A stretch of 64,000 nt of DNA from Alphaproteobacteria bacterium (GCA_023384135.1 JAHDXS010000001.1:1091878-1155877); one strand, 5' to 3'. Counted from the first letter of the stretch, positions 51,888 through 62,203 are shown. Notes: generated from the sequence alone by a model not told the origin. Translations and numbers: made by a program.

Positions 51888-52481
51888 ATGAGCATAGATA
51901 AATACTGCATCACCCTTAGAAATGAGCTTTTGTCCCATATCACAGGCATTAAAAATTCGGGATTTAGCCTTTTTTGGGATAATACAACTCCTAACTATGT
52001 CACTAGAGGAAAGCTGGAACGTGTTTATGAGGAATACCTTCGGCAGGCAGCCTGTTTCGGACTTTTTTTAGTAACACGTCATTCCAATTGCCCTCATGCC
52101 TCACATACACAAAACAAAGATCATGACTACATAATCAGCAATGATTATGGACTTAATATTTTTTACAATGATCCCGACTACATCTGGAGCGGAGATCAAA
52201 TGTATCAGGGTAAAAGAACGTGTCATTGCCCATGTTCTCCAGACCAAAACCCCATAGAACACTGGGTAATAGAAGATGTTATTTACTCAAAAAATATCGA
52301 CACCACGAACGCCAAGAAAATTTACCCAATTCTATCTGACATCTACGCTGCCATTGAACAATCTGGAGATAAGCAGCCAAGATCAGGTATCAGAGAGAAT
52401 TTATTAAGGGCTGTCTTACAGCTCAATGATTTGATCCTTCCTGTACCCGTAGAAGACCACATTAAGAAAGTTAGCCTTTAG
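51888..52481 (+). CDS. Hypothetical protein, 197 aa, Cys/His-containing
   Basis: Unknown family. Soluble, no signal peptide. Residues MSIDKYCITLRNELLSHI begin a helical part; the middle contains C-P-H-A-S-H and later C-H-C-P-C-S-P-D, which could form a metal site. Ends VPVEDHIKKVSL. Start at 51888 with AGAAAGG upstream; a frame start at 51858 is possible. Divergent from the coupling protein gene and alone in its orientation; its end overlaps a perfect 13-bp stem that serves as terminator. AT-richer than the coupling gene. Candidate accessory cargo. Confidence 0.6.
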   Translation: MSIDKYCITLRNELLSHITGIKNSGFSLFWDNTTPNYVTRGKLERVYEEYLRQAACFGLFLVTRHSNCPHASHTQNKDHDYIISNDYGLNIFYNDPDYIWSGDQMYQGKRTCHCPCSPDQNPIEHWVIEDVIYSKNIDTTNAKKIYPILSDIYAAIEQSGDKQPRSGIRENLLRAVLQLNDLILPVPVEDHIKKVSL

Positions 52482-52502
52482 TACGAAAAGGCTAACTTTC
52501 TT
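52464..52502. terminator. Bidirectional terminator between convergent genes
   Basis: Perfect 13-bp stem AAGAAAGTTAGCC (52464-52476) / GGCTAACTTTCTT (52490-52502) with a 13-base loop holding the TAG stop of the plus-strand gene. It sits between convergent genes, so it can act in both directions. Confidence 0.75.
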
Positions 52503-52513
52503 CAAACTATCCG

Positions 52514-53350
52514 CTAATAGCAGGCTGAGGCCGGAGCCTTCGCGCCTCCAGATGCAGCCAGCTTGTCATGCTCTTCCTGATTAAGATGCGCGGTCATTTC
52601 CATCTCTGGAATACGGCGTTCGGCCTCTTCAATCAGGCTGATATTGCTTTGGCATTGCTGAAGCAGAACGTCCGGCTCGTTTTGGATGGCCTCCACGTTC
52701 TGTTTCCATGCTGCCAACGGAGCTTCGCAAGAAGCAGCTACAGTTTCGACGCATTTATAGATAGTTTTCATGACGCAATCAGAATAGGCCTCCCTGCCAA
52801 ATGCCCCGCAAACAGCCCTTGCTACAAAATCATTCATCTGAGGGGGAGATACAGATAATGCACACTGTTGTTGAGGGCTATTTCTCCAGCGCGTCCCTAT
52901 ATCCAAGAGCTTTTCTTTCCGTACAGCGACCAAGGCCTGCATCAGATCGTTTGCCGATTGCCGCCGCATGGCCGTATCCATACAAAATCCTACCGCCTGA
53001 AATTCTATTTCGTTCTGAGATAGACTTTTAGGCTGAGGTGGCAGGCTTCGCATAGCAGGCCGGATGCAGCTTCCATTTTGCCATGCAGGGCTTTGAGACA
53101 AAGACCGTTTTGCAGCGGCCATCCTATTTTTGAAATTGGCCATAGAAGACCGCGCCTCCTGCGCCGCCCTTGCGGTTGCGTGAAACGCACAATCCCGCGC
53201 TGATGGTTTTTGAGGCGCATAGCCAGCAGATGCTGACTGGTTGCCGGAAAGCCCAGACCGTAAGGCTGCGCCAATGTCGTGATGCCCGATATGAGCGGTG
53301 CAGGCCGATAAAGACAACGCGCTTAAAAGTATGAAGTATTGTGATTTCAT
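52514..53350 (-). CDS. Putative lipoprotein, 278 aa
   Basis: Unknown family. N-terminus MKSQYFILLSALSLSACTAH is a lipoprotein signal with lipobox L-S-A-C, so Cys17 would be lipidated. The mature part is helical and contains several cysteines in pairs (SARDCAFHATAR, DTAMRRQS region, CALSVSPP, CGAFGREAYSDC, CVETVAASCE). It follows the membrane-protein gene 53353-53874 by two bases on the same strand, so the two are co-expressed. Cys-rich lipoproteins of this type occur in conjugative and mobilisable elements; role unknown. Confidence 0.65.
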   Translation of the reverse strand: MKSQYFILLSALSLSACTAHIGHHDIGAALRSGLSGNQSASAGYAPQKPSARDCAFHATARAAQEARSSMANFKNRMAAAKRSLSQSPAWQNGSCIRPAMRSLPPQPKSLSQNEIEFQAVGFCMDTAMRRQSANDLMQALVAVRKEKLLDIGTRWRNSPQQQCALSVSPPQMNDFVARAVCGAFGREAYSDCVMKTIYKCVETVAASCEAPLAAWKQNVEAIQNEPDVLLQQCQSNISLIEEAERRIPEMEMTAHLNQEEHDKLAASGGAKAPASACY

Positions 53351-53352
53351 GG

Positions 53353-53874
53353 TTATTCTCCTTTTGGCTGTGGGTTTTGGGAAGGTTTATCAAGCTCACT
53401 GGAAACGAAGGAATTACAGGCCTTCTCAAGCATTTCTCTGTGCCTGAAATCACACAGATATTCGGTTCCCCCATCAGCTAGGCATTGATAGGCAGCTTGA
53501 AGTGCATTGTTGTTACGCTGGACAGTGCAGTTCTTATCGACTTCGACATGCGCCTGTTCGCTGGCGATGACCGCCACCTTTTCTGCTTCCTGCGGGAGAG
53601 ATGTTTTGATTTCAGCATTTAGAAAGTCGCCAGCTCGATTGCCCATGTAAGTGGCAAAACGAAGTTCTGCTTCCAAAAGCAGTTGCCCTCCAAAATTCCA
53701 GATCAACACTGCAATCATGGCGATTGATAAAATATATTTGTGCGATGCAAAAAATATCTTGAGAAAAGAAAATTTTTTTGGTTTAATGATTCCACGATCA
53801 ATCTTATTTACAGGAGGGTTATCATGAAATTTATCACCACCCTCTTTGTAGATCGCTTCTTGCCCCTTGCGCAT
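53353..53874 (-). CDS. Single-span membrane protein, 173 aa
   Basis: Unknown family. Residues 1-30 are polar and basic; one hydrophobic span lies at about residues 45-65 (YILSIAMIAVLIWNFGGQLLL). A C-terminal domain of about 105 residues has Cys in DKNCTVQRN, YQCLADGG, YLCDFRHRE and KACNSF. Start at 53874 with GGAGGT 6 bases upstream; other ATGs at 53916 and 53943 lack a site. It pairs with the downstream lipoprotein gene. Both carry multiple cysteines in the exported part and may form one envelope complex; this is inference from coupling. Confidence 0.65.
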   Translation of the reverse strand: MRKGQEAIYKEGGDKFHDNPPVNKIDRGIIKPKKFSFLKIFFASHKYILSIAMIAVLIWNFGGQLLLEAELRFATYMGNRAGDFLNAEIKTSLPQEAEKVAVIASEQAHVEVDKNCTVQRNNNALQAAYQCLADGGTEYLCDFRHREMLEKACNSFVSSELDKPSQNPQPKGE

Positions 53875-54002
53875 CTGAAACCTCCATTGATTACTGGTGT
53901 TAAAAAATAAGCTCATCTGAGCTTGTCGCTTTCGCGGCAGCATTTCAAAACAAACCAGAGATAATCTTTTGATACGCGCCTATCTGCGCGAGGAGGTTCC
54001 CC

Positions 54003-54860
54003 ATGACTAATTTCGCAAAAATAGACTTCACGACATTCAATAACTTCACGCCACCCATGCTGAGGCAAATGAAGCGGCAGCTACTGAAAAACCTTCATGA
54101 ATCCAATACAACATGGGCTAGTTATCATACAAATATGAGGACAGTGCTGGGATTAGGCGACAATGAGAATTGCCTCCATGAACGTGACCCACGCAACTGG
54201 ATTATTGATGGACGAAAACCTACTATTGCAAAACTCAGGCTATACGCCCGATTTATTCAAAGCACTTATCCAGACTTTGAGTTTTCAGACACAGAGACAG
54301 AAGACCACATTTCAATTGGTATGGCATTGGGTCGATTTTCTGTCGGTGAAGCTGAGATTGGCAGTAGAACCCTGACTAAAAATGCAGCCAGACTGGATGG
54401 GAGTTTCTTCGTATCAAATTCTTATCATAGGAAAGGTTTGGATTCAGGGGAACTATTGCTTAACCTGATAACAGTAAGGGCTGTGCCTGAAACACCGTTT
54501 CTTGTGGTTTTCAGGTTCAGCCTCGATATGTCCCGATACGGGACACAAGAAATTGAGAAGGTAGCTGTACTCATGGATAGAGATTTTAGTGTGAATGAAG
54601 ATGGCAGTCCGCCAATCCTCAATCTGCAAAAAGGCATTTTAGCGCCTTTGACAAATGGGCGGGATTATCACGGGATGCTGCAATCGGCTGATTACTGTCC
54701 CGAATACATTATCCTCAAAAAATCCAAACTCTCTGATTCCTTCATGTTTGAAGGATTAAGCCCAGAGAATAAGGGCGCTGATACGCACACCTATCATCTA
54801 ACCTCAAGACTGCCGCACTTTCACCAAATGGTGAATGAGCTTGGGGACATCATCCTATGA
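54003..54860 (+). CDS. Hypothetical protein, 285 aa, paired with an ankyrin protein
   Basis: Unknown family, soluble. Opening MTNFAKIDFTTFNNFTPPML with a helical N-terminal 90 residues (MKRQLLKNLHESNTTWASYHTNM), then a strand-rich domain (LLLNLITVRAVPETPFLVVFRFSLDM, EIEKVAVLMDRDFS). The ribosome site GAGGAGG is strong. ATGA overlap with the ankyrin-repeat gene shows one translational unit, a design seen in toxin-immunity and defence pairs. A nearby recombinase and other defence genes (hamAB, hipBA) make a defence role worth testing, but nothing in the sequence proves it. Confidence 0.6.
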   Translation: MTNFAKIDFTTFNNFTPPMLRQMKRQLLKNLHESNTTWASYHTNMRTVLGLGDNENCLHERDPRNWIIDGRKPTIAKLRLYARFIQSTYPDFEFSDTETEDHISIGMALGRFSVGEAEIGSRTLTKNAARLDGSFFVSNSYHRKGLDSGELLLNLITVRAVPETPFLVVFRFSLDMSRYGTQEIEKVAVLMDRDFSVNEDGSPPILNLQKGILAPLTNGRDYHGMLQSADYCPEYIILKKSKLSDSFMFEGLSPENKGADTHTYHLTSRLPHFHQMVNELGDIIL

Positions 54861-55180
54861 TACCCGTAAGTCGCTATCCCTTGCGTGAAGGGACTGCGGA
54901 CGTGCCTGATGCTATCAGGTATGTCCGCAACGGCTTACTGGATGCGCTGAAAGAAACTCTCGCCCAGAACCCTGAACAAGTGAATGAGCAGGACAGCAAA
55001 GGCTTGACCGCGCTGCACTGGGCGGCAAATCATAGATTTTATGCGGCTGTGATAGCTCTACTGGAGACAGGAAAGGCTGATTTGAACATCGGAGATTGCC
55101 GAGGACGATCTGCGCTCGATCATGCCCATAGCGGCGGACATCAGAAAATCATCGAGGCAATACAAAAAGCCAGCACATAG
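54857..55180 (+). CDS. Ankyrin-repeat protein, 107 aa
   Basis: A short protein with about two ankyrin repeats: NEQDSKGLTALHWAANHRFYAAVIALLETG and LNIGDCRGRSALDHAHSGGHQKIIEAI, including the consensus T-A-L-H-W-A-A. The first 35 residues (YPLREGTADVPDAIRYVRNG) precede them. Bacterial ankyrin proteins mediate protein contacts and often serve as immunity or partner proteins. It overlaps the preceding 285-aa gene by 4 bases and ends before a strong terminator (55191-55219). Its target would most simply be the paired protein. Confidence 0.75.
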   Translation: MIPVSRYPLREGTADVPDAIRYVRNGLLDALKETLAQNPEQVNEQDSKGLTALHWAANHRFYAAVIALLETGKADLNIGDCRGRSALDHAHSGGHQKIIEAIQKAST

Positions 55181-55190
55181 CTTGCGTGAC

Positions 55191-55219
55191 AAACTCATAT
55201 CCTACGAATGAGTTTTTTT
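55191..55219 (+). terminator. Rho-independent terminator of the ankyrin operon
   Basis: Perfect 8-bp stem AAACTCAT (55191-55198) / ATGAGTTT (55208-55215) with a T-run after it. The interval to 55496 has no supported gene; a short frame at 55262-55504 has poor coding character and no Shine-Dalgarno. Confidence 0.85.
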
Positions 55220-55496
55220 GAGAAATGAACTGAGTGATAATGCCTCTATCTGAACAAGAAGATGGGGTATTGCATGAATCAAAAGTCCATCACTGCTAAT
55301 AGAAAAGATGATGCGACTTGGTACGCACTGCACAACATTTTCTTTGTTTTCGCGCCTGTATCCAACAGAAAATTTAACTTCAGGTTAAACCGAAGCGCGA
55401 TATTATGGATTATACACTTCTTTTTTATTTGGAAACGCAGAGGCGTTTTCAACAGTGAATTTTATGGCTCAGGTTTAAGACAGGGGAGGATTCGTC

Positions 55497-55663
55497 ATGA
55501 GTGACACCTCCCAAGAACTTGAAAATAAAAAGCGCCTTAGCAGAAATGCAGAAAGTCAGCTCGATCCGGGCGTTGTAGAACTTATTAAGTTTCTTGCTCG
55601 AATTTGCGCGAAAAGAGACTATAATCGACTCCTTCAGGAACAAAATAAGCCGAAGGAGCCGTC

Positions 55664-55667
<4 letters not shown>
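55497..55667 (+). CDS. Small protein co-translated with the serine recombinase, 56 aa
   Basis: Short gene: ATG at 55497 with GGGGAGGA 6 bases upstream; its TGA overlaps the recombinase ATG by 4 bases, so the two are coupled. The product begins MSDTSQELENKKRL, and contains a helix DPGVVELIKFLARICAKRDYNRLL. Small proteins with a similar A-R-x-x-A-x-x-D-Y helix precede serine recombinase genes in rhizobia, as I recall. A directionality factor or recombinase accessory protein is a reasonable guess, not proved. Confidence 0.7.
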
Positions 55668-57352
<1,685 letters not shown>

Positions 57353-57900
57353 TTATCCAAACAAAAATATACAACAAAACACAATATACTATAACAATGG
57401 AATCAATCCGTTAGCAAGATTTATGTGCTCTGCTTTTTTGTAATTTATCGCTGTTTTTTGTTCCTAAGTGTGCCACCAGTGTGCCACGGGGCTTTCTGAA
57501 TCCCACATAGCTTGATAAAATGCCAAGTACCTCACTGCATATGCCGAGCTGAGAAAATGTCCCAGAGGCTCACCCTTAGCTTGGACTTAAATATGGGGTT
57601 GACCAGATCCACACCGTGTGCCGCCTGCGACTTTCTTCTCGTGCGCTGGTTAAAGGCGTAATAGGTAATCCCACCGGCAAGGTTTGCAAGGACTTTGGCT
57701 TTGGCTCAAGGCAAAGCAGAAAGAAACCAGATGTTTCTCACAGCATTTGATCCGGCGAACCAGTCAGATACAAACTTAACGGAGGTTCACTCGCCAGCCG
57801 AACTCGTTTATAGGGGGCGGACCACTTAGCCCGTCGCGGCTCTGTTTTATAGTATTTACTTGCAAATTCTCCACTGCATGGATTTACAAAAATTTATCAG
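57353..57900. other. Gene-free stretch right of the island
   Basis: 548 bases without a supported gene. It holds a direct repeat GTGTGCCAC (near 57468-57487) and, on the minus strand, a frame of 84 codons (57535-57786) interrupted by one TGA, which I do not recognise. A minus-strand promoter-like TTGATT...TATAGT is present around 57380-57410, pointing toward the tRNA fragment. Looks like a scar with decayed sequence. Confidence 0.4.
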
Positions 57901-59160
57901 TTAAAAGCTTACGCCGATTTGAAGCCACATTTTCTGCGTGTCGGTATAGGGCGCGTCCTCAGCGTCATAATCTGCATACTTAAGCGTTAAATTAAGCTTT
58001 TCTATGGGCAGCGGCTTTGGCAACTCGAACGAACGGGTGATCGAGGCATCAAATTCCGTACCTAAATTCCCCCGCTTATCACCTTCAAAATCATGGTACG
58101 CCGCACTCAGAGTAGTTCCGTCCATAGCTTTACCAACACCCGAGACCTTGTAAGAGGCGCCTACGTATGCATCCTTAAGACCCGTGGCGGGTGTATCCAG
58201 AAATTTATCCGCCCAGCCGTTAAACTTGTGTAGGGTCGCGAGAGGAGTTTGGAAAGCATGGGTTCCGTCTCCGCCCAAAACTTCATAGCCCGCAGTCAGT
58301 GTTAGGCCGAGCCCAGAGACAGAGGGGGCGATATGATAATAAGACTCATCGTAATTCAGAGGATTATTACCTCTGTCCGATTGCCTAGCCGTCTCAGCCT
58401 CATAAGAAAACGCCCAGTTCTTATCAACCGGAGCTTTACCCGTAAATCTGAACCCGTATGACTGGGATGAACGGGTAGGAAGGCGATCAAACTCAAGCCA
58501 GTAGCCGTAGCCCGTGACCTTCAACCATTCAGCAACACCGTAGGAGGCATTGATGATGTGACTGGTTGAGTCCAGATCACCCAAGGGATGCTTATCGCCG
58601 AAAACCCTGTTCACATTAGCGATATAGCCATACGTTACATTTACCTTTTCCAGTCGAGAGTAGTTGAAGGTGACAGAATCAAACGTTTGGTCATTTTGAC
58701 GCCAATCCACAGTACCAACAAATCTTTGGTTATCGAGATTGATCCCTTGCCGCCCGAACTTTATCTCTGCTCCCTTAAGCCCGGTCCAGGATAACCAAGC
58801 CTGATTAATCTCTGCATGATCCGGATCCGCAACCACTGGAAATCGGGTATGCCCGTTAACAGTATCGTTAAAATCATCAGCGCCGACATTCGCCGCGATT
58901 TGTGTCTCTAGTAACGCTTGGAAGTCTTTATATTTTCCCGTTTTGAAGCCCAGATTGGCGCGGACCGTCGATGCTCTGGCCTCATCCGCAAATGGGGCCG
59001 GGCCAGCCTGATCCACATATTCATAACGGTAACGAAGCTCCCCAAAAAACAGCCCTTCATTTACCAAGCTCTCAGGTGTTTCCTGGGCCATGGATATGGA
59101 AGAAAAACTAATGAAACAAGCTCCGACCAACATTTTACATATAAGGATATTCTTGATCAT
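57901..59160 (-). CDS. Outer-membrane porin, alginate-export/OprB-like barrel
   Basis: A 419-residue protein with a signal peptide (residues 1-25, ending SSISMAQ) and alternating hydrophobic strands throughout, ending in the outer-membrane signature aromatic TQKMWLQIGVSF. The segment GELRYRYEYVDQAGPAPFADEARASTVRANLGFKTGKYKDF matches the start of alginate export (AlgE-like) barrels of about 16-18 strands. Substrate unknown. A perfect FNR box (59224-59237) lies 64 bases upstream, so it should rise under low oxygen, in step with the nrdDG genes. Confidence 0.8.
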   Translation of the reverse strand: MIKNILICKMLVGACFISFSSISMAQETPESLVNEGLFFGELRYRYEYVDQAGPAPFADEARASTVRANLGFKTGKYKDFQALLETQIAANVGADDFNDTVNGHTRFPVVADPDHAEINQAWLSWTGLKGAEIKFGRQGINLDNQRFVGTVDWRQNDQTFDSVTFNYSRLEKVNVTYGYIANVNRVFGDKHPLGDLDSTSHIINASYGVAEWLKVTGYGYWLEFDRLPTRSSQSYGFRFTGKAPVDKNWAFSYEAETARQSDRGNNPLNYDESYYHIAPSVSGLGLTLTAGYEVLGGDGTHAFQTPLATLHKFNGWADKFLDTPATGLKDAYVGASYKVSGVGKAMDGTTLSAAYHDFEGDKRGNLGTEFDASITRSFELPKPLPIEKLNLTLKYADYDAEDAPYTDTQKMWLQIGVSF

Positions 59161-59223
59161 CGTACTCTACACTTTTCATGCTCCAATTATTGAGGAGTTT
59201 ATGATCGAAGGTCTGCTGTGCGC

Positions 59224-59237
59224 TTGATCTGAATCAA
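59224..59237 (-). promoter_or_regulatory. FNR/ANR/FixK box upstream of the porin gene
   Basis: TTGAT-CTGA-ATCAA, a perfect match to the consensus TTGAT-N4-ATCAA, centred about 70 bases before the porin ATG. This spacing suits an activator at about -41. It lies in the gap between nrdG and the porin gene, both reading leftward. Confidence 0.8.
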
Positions 59238-59238
59238 C

Positions 59239-59994
59239 TCATGCAGGGAAATTTCTGAACTCTAAATCAAAGGATTCCGCTGGTTTTATCGCTGAGGTTT
59301 CAAGGATTCGTTTTTGCGGGGGCATTGAGCCTAATGTCGGTCGGCCATCACTATGAACAAAATTCTGAATAACATAAAGTCCAGTATAATGACGCTTATC
59401 CAAGTCTATCATAATTTTCATAATGTCATTTTCATCCATCAAGCCCGTATGAATCGTTGTTCGGATCTCGAAAGACACATGGCTCTGGCTGCACAGGATA
59501 TCGAGTGTTTCTGAGAAGAGCTGGAATTTATCTGTGCCCGTCACGCTTTTGAATTTCGCAGGCGGAGCTTTGTAATCAAGGGCGATATAATCCAAAAAAC
59601 CCTGGGACAGAAAATTCGATATTGTATCAGGCCGTAAACCATTCGTATCCAACTTGATAGCGTAGCCCAGCGCCTTGACGTCGCGAATGAAATCAGGCAA
59701 GCCCGGATAGGCTGAAGCCTCGCCCCCTGAGAGAACCACGCCATCGAGAAGCCCCTGCCGCCTTTTTAGAAAATCCATAACCTGACGGGTATCACCCCGC
59801 CCCCTGCCCTTGACTATTTGTGGATTATGGCAGTAGGGACAGCGCATATTGCACCCCGAGAACCAGATAATACAGGCTGTGCGCTGCGGAAAATCAAGCA
59901 TCGTAAAGGGGGTCACGGAATAGATCGGAAGTACGCCCGGAAGAAGATCCGGGCGTACTCGGGTGGTTTTAGCACTTGAGGCGGCTCGGCTCAT
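59239..59994 (-). CDS. nrdG: Anaerobic ribonucleoside-triphosphate reductase activase
   Basis: A 251-residue radical SAM activase. The CX3CX2C cluster motif is CNMRCPYC in IWFSGCNMRCPYCHNPQIVKG, and GGEASAYPGLPDFI with the later SFEIRTTIHTG strand form the rest of the core. The protein is of the longer, fused-N-terminus type (about 250 residues). It uses AdoMet to make the glycyl radical on NrdD. It starts four bases after the nrdD stop, so the two are one operon, and its expression should follow the FNR and NrdR sites upstream of nrdD. Confidence 0.9.
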   Translation of the reverse strand: MSRAASSAKTTRVRPDLLPGVLPIYSVTPFTMLDFPQRTACIIWFSGCNMRCPYCHNPQIVKGRGRGDTRQVMDFLKRRQGLLDGVVLSGGEASAYPGLPDFIRDVKALGYAIKLDTNGLRPDTISNFLSQGFLDYIALDYKAPPAKFKSVTGTDKFQLFSETLDILCSQSHVSFEIRTTIHTGLMDENDIMKIMIDLDKRHYTGLYVIQNFVHSDGRPTLGSMPPQKRILETSAIKPAESFDLEFRNFPA

Positions 59995-59998
59995 GAGG

Positions 59999-62038
59999 TC
60001 AGTTGCCTGTAAACAGGCTGCCTGTATCCACCCAATCCTCTACGAAGTGGCGGCGCTGCTTATGTTCGCCCTGTTTGCCTTTGTTAAAGCTATCCACGGG
60101 GCGGAAATACCCCATGACGCGCGTCCACACTTTGGTTTTGGCCTGACAGTGCGGGCACTCAGCCTGCTCACCGCTCAGATAGCCATGGGTATCACAAACC
60201 GAAAAGACAGGCGTGATCGTGATATAGGGCATCTGATAGGTGCTGATGACTTTTTTTACGAACCTTTTACAGGCCTCTGCGCTTGAGAGCTTTTCATTCA
60301 TATAGAGATGTAGGACCGTTCCGCCCGTGTATTTACATTGCAGGCGGTTTTGCAGTTCAAGAGCCTCAAAAGGATCATCGGTATGATCAACAGGAATCTG
60401 GGAAGAATTCGTGTAGTATATGTTTTCTCCTGATCCAGCCTGAATGATGTCAGGAAAGCGCTTTTTATCTTCCTTTGCAAAGCGGTAGGTCGTTCCCTCC
60501 GCCGGGGTGGCTTCAAGATTATAGAGATTTCCGGTTTCCTCCTGATACATAACGAGCTTGGAACGCATGTGATCGAGAACCTCAAGGCATAAGTTGATAC
60601 CGCGCTCATCAGTGATGTCAAAAGCGTCATCGCTGAAGTTTCGAATCATTTCATTCATCCCGTTCACGCCAATCGTCGAAAAATGGTTTCGGAAAAAAGG
60701 AAGATAACGGGCCGTGTAGGGATAAAGGCCACGATCATACATTTTTTGTGCGAATATGCGTTTCTTTTCCAAGGTAGACTTGGAAATATCCATCAGACGG
60801 TCAATCTCGTGCATCAGCGCTGCCCAATCAGATTTAAAGCGGTACCCTAGTCGCGCCATGTTCAGGGTTACCACCCCTATTGACCCTGTCATTTCCGCAG
60901 AACCGAAAAGCCCATTGCCGCGCTTAAGTAGCTCTCTGAGATCAAGCTGGAGGCGGCAGCACATAGAACGAACTGCCCCAGGAGAATAGGCCTCTGGGTT
61001 AGGCCCGCGCTCCTTTGTAACTGGATCGACAAGAAACTGGCTGCCGACAAAATTCTGGAAATAGGAAGACCCGACTTTGGCTGTGTTATCAAAAATGGCG
61101 CCTGCAACCTTACTGTCCCAGTCGAAATCTTCGGTGATGTTGACTGTGGGTATAGGAAAAGTGAACGGTTGCCCTGTTGAATCTCCTTCGGTCATTACTT
61201 CGTAATAGGCGATGTTGATCATTTCCATCTCCAGCGTAAAATGCCTAAAGGTTAGATCTTCGAGGGCTCGGAGGCCCATATCACGACCCTGTGCCTTAAC
61301 CAAGAGGTCATCTCTTGCAATCCCTTTAAAGAGATGTACGTTGTTATAGGTGGGGTACTGATCTTTAAGGTCTTCGGGAACTGTTATATCCAAAGTGATA
61401 TTCGTAAAGGGCGATTGGCCCCAGCGTGCAGGTACATTCAGGTTATAAACGAACTGCCGGATCGCCTTTTTGACTTCCTTGTAGGAGAGTTGATCGAAAA
61501 AGACGTACGGTGCGAGATAAGTATCAAAACTGGAAAAAGCCTGCGCTCCTGCCCACTCCGACTGTAATATGCCAAGAAAATTGCTCATTTGACCCAAAGC
61601 TTCGCGGAAATGTCGAGGCGGACGAGAGGATACACGGCCAGCCACGCCGTTAAACCCGCTGTTCAGTAGTTCGCGCAGCGACCACCCGGCGCAATATCCA
61701 GTCAGGCAATCAAGGTCATGGATATGTAAATCCCCCTGGCGGTGTGCCATTCCCTCTTCCGGGCTGTAAATTTCATCCAGCCAGAAATTCGCTATCACCT
61801 TTCCGGCCACGTTATTAATCATTCCGGCATTTGAGTATCCTGTATTCGCATTCGCATTAATCCGCCAGTCAGATCCGGAGATGTATTCGCTAACGGCCTC
61901 TGAACAATCGACCTGTTGCCCCCCGTAAAGCGTGACGATTTGATCTGTATACGGGTTGGCAGGGTGTGCAACCGTACGCTCGCCGGTTGGCAATTCAAGC
62001 GTTTGCAGAGCGGATCGATTCAGAACAGAAGCGGACAT
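59999..62038 (-). CDS. nrdD: Anaerobic ribonucleoside-triphosphate reductase, class III
   Basis: A 679-residue class III ribonucleotide reductase. C-terminal glycyl radical motif R-V-M-G-Y-F-R-P-V (Gly643) followed by NKGKQGEH; zinc site from C-D-T-H-G-Y near 600 and C-P-H-C. Active-site cysteines are expected in the central barrel (CCRLQLDLRELL). The N-terminus has no ATP-cone domain, unlike the E. coli enzyme, so it is of the cone-less class. It makes deoxynucleotides without oxygen, with formate or a thiol system as reductant. Start at 62038 with AAGGAG 8 bases upstream. Confidence 0.93.
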   Translation of the reverse strand: MSASVLNRSALQTLELPTGERTVAHPANPYTDQIVTLYGGQQVDCSEAVSEYISGSDWRINANANTGYSNAGMINNVAGKVIANFWLDEIYSPEEGMAHRQGDLHIHDLDCLTGYCAGWSLRELLNSGFNGVAGRVSSRPPRHFREALGQMSNFLGILQSEWAGAQAFSSFDTYLAPYVFFDQLSYKEVKKAIRQFVYNLNVPARWGQSPFTNITLDITVPEDLKDQYPTYNNVHLFKGIARDDLLVKAQGRDMGLRALEDLTFRHFTLEMEMINIAYYEVMTEGDSTGQPFTFPIPTVNITEDFDWDSKVAGAIFDNTAKVGSSYFQNFVGSQFLVDPVTKERGPNPEAYSPGAVRSMCCRLQLDLRELLKRGNGLFGSAEMTGSIGVVTLNMARLGYRFKSDWAALMHEIDRLMDISKSTLEKKRIFAQKMYDRGLYPYTARYLPFFRNHFSTIGVNGMNEMIRNFSDDAFDITDERGINLCLEVLDHMRSKLVMYQEETGNLYNLEATPAEGTTYRFAKEDKKRFPDIIQAGSGENIYYTNSSQIPVDHTDDPFEALELQNRLQCKYTGGTVLHLYMNEKLSSAEACKRFVKKVISTYQMPYITITPVFSVCDTHGYLSGEQAECPHCQAKTKVWTRVMGYFRPVDSFNKGKQGEHKQRRHFVEDWVDTGSLFTGN

Positions 62039-62134
62039 AGGTTTCTCCTTCAGACATTATTGCAAAAGGATTCTCCACTCTTCACTCCCGTGGGGAGTAA
62101 AGGTGCAGAAGCCGAGGATTGGGAAAAATTAAGA

Positions 62135-62182
62135 ATACAATATTTAGTGTACCTATTTGGATTAATGCACAATATGTAGATG
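62135..62182 (-). promoter_or_regulatory. Tandem NrdR-box-like operators upstream of nrdD
   Basis: ATACAATATTTAGTGT (62135-62150) and GCACAATATGTAGATG (62167-62182) fit the NrdR consensus acaCwAtATaktgTgt, the first at nearly all conserved positions, the second less well. Their centres are 32 bases apart, three helical turns, as is usual for NrdR. They overlap the predicted promoter, consistent with dATP-dependent repression of nrdDG. Confidence 0.7.
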
Positions 62183-62189
62183 CTCATGT

Positions 62190-62203
62190 TTGATCCAGAT
62201 CAA
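62190..62203 (-). promoter_or_regulatory. FNR/ANR/FixK box upstream of nrdD
   Basis: TTGAT-CCAG-ATCAA, perfect consensus, 152 bases before the nrdD ATG and next to the NrdR boxes. It would activate nrdDG when oxygen is low. Confidence 0.8.

Noticed and set aside
55262-55504. 80-codon frame before the recombinase
   Set aside because: No Shine-Dalgarno, Phe/Arg-rich composition unlike a protein, and overlap with the better-supported 56-residue gene.
57532-57786. Minus-strand frame of 84 codons with one internal TGA, possible pseudogene
   Set aside because: No recognisable domain, no start or ribosome site, and the internal stop; kept only as part of the gene-free stretch.
57353-57900. Possible group I intron splitting a tRNA-fMet gene
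   Set aside because: The break lies 5' of the anticodon loop, not within it, and no 5' tRNA half was found in the following 550 bases.
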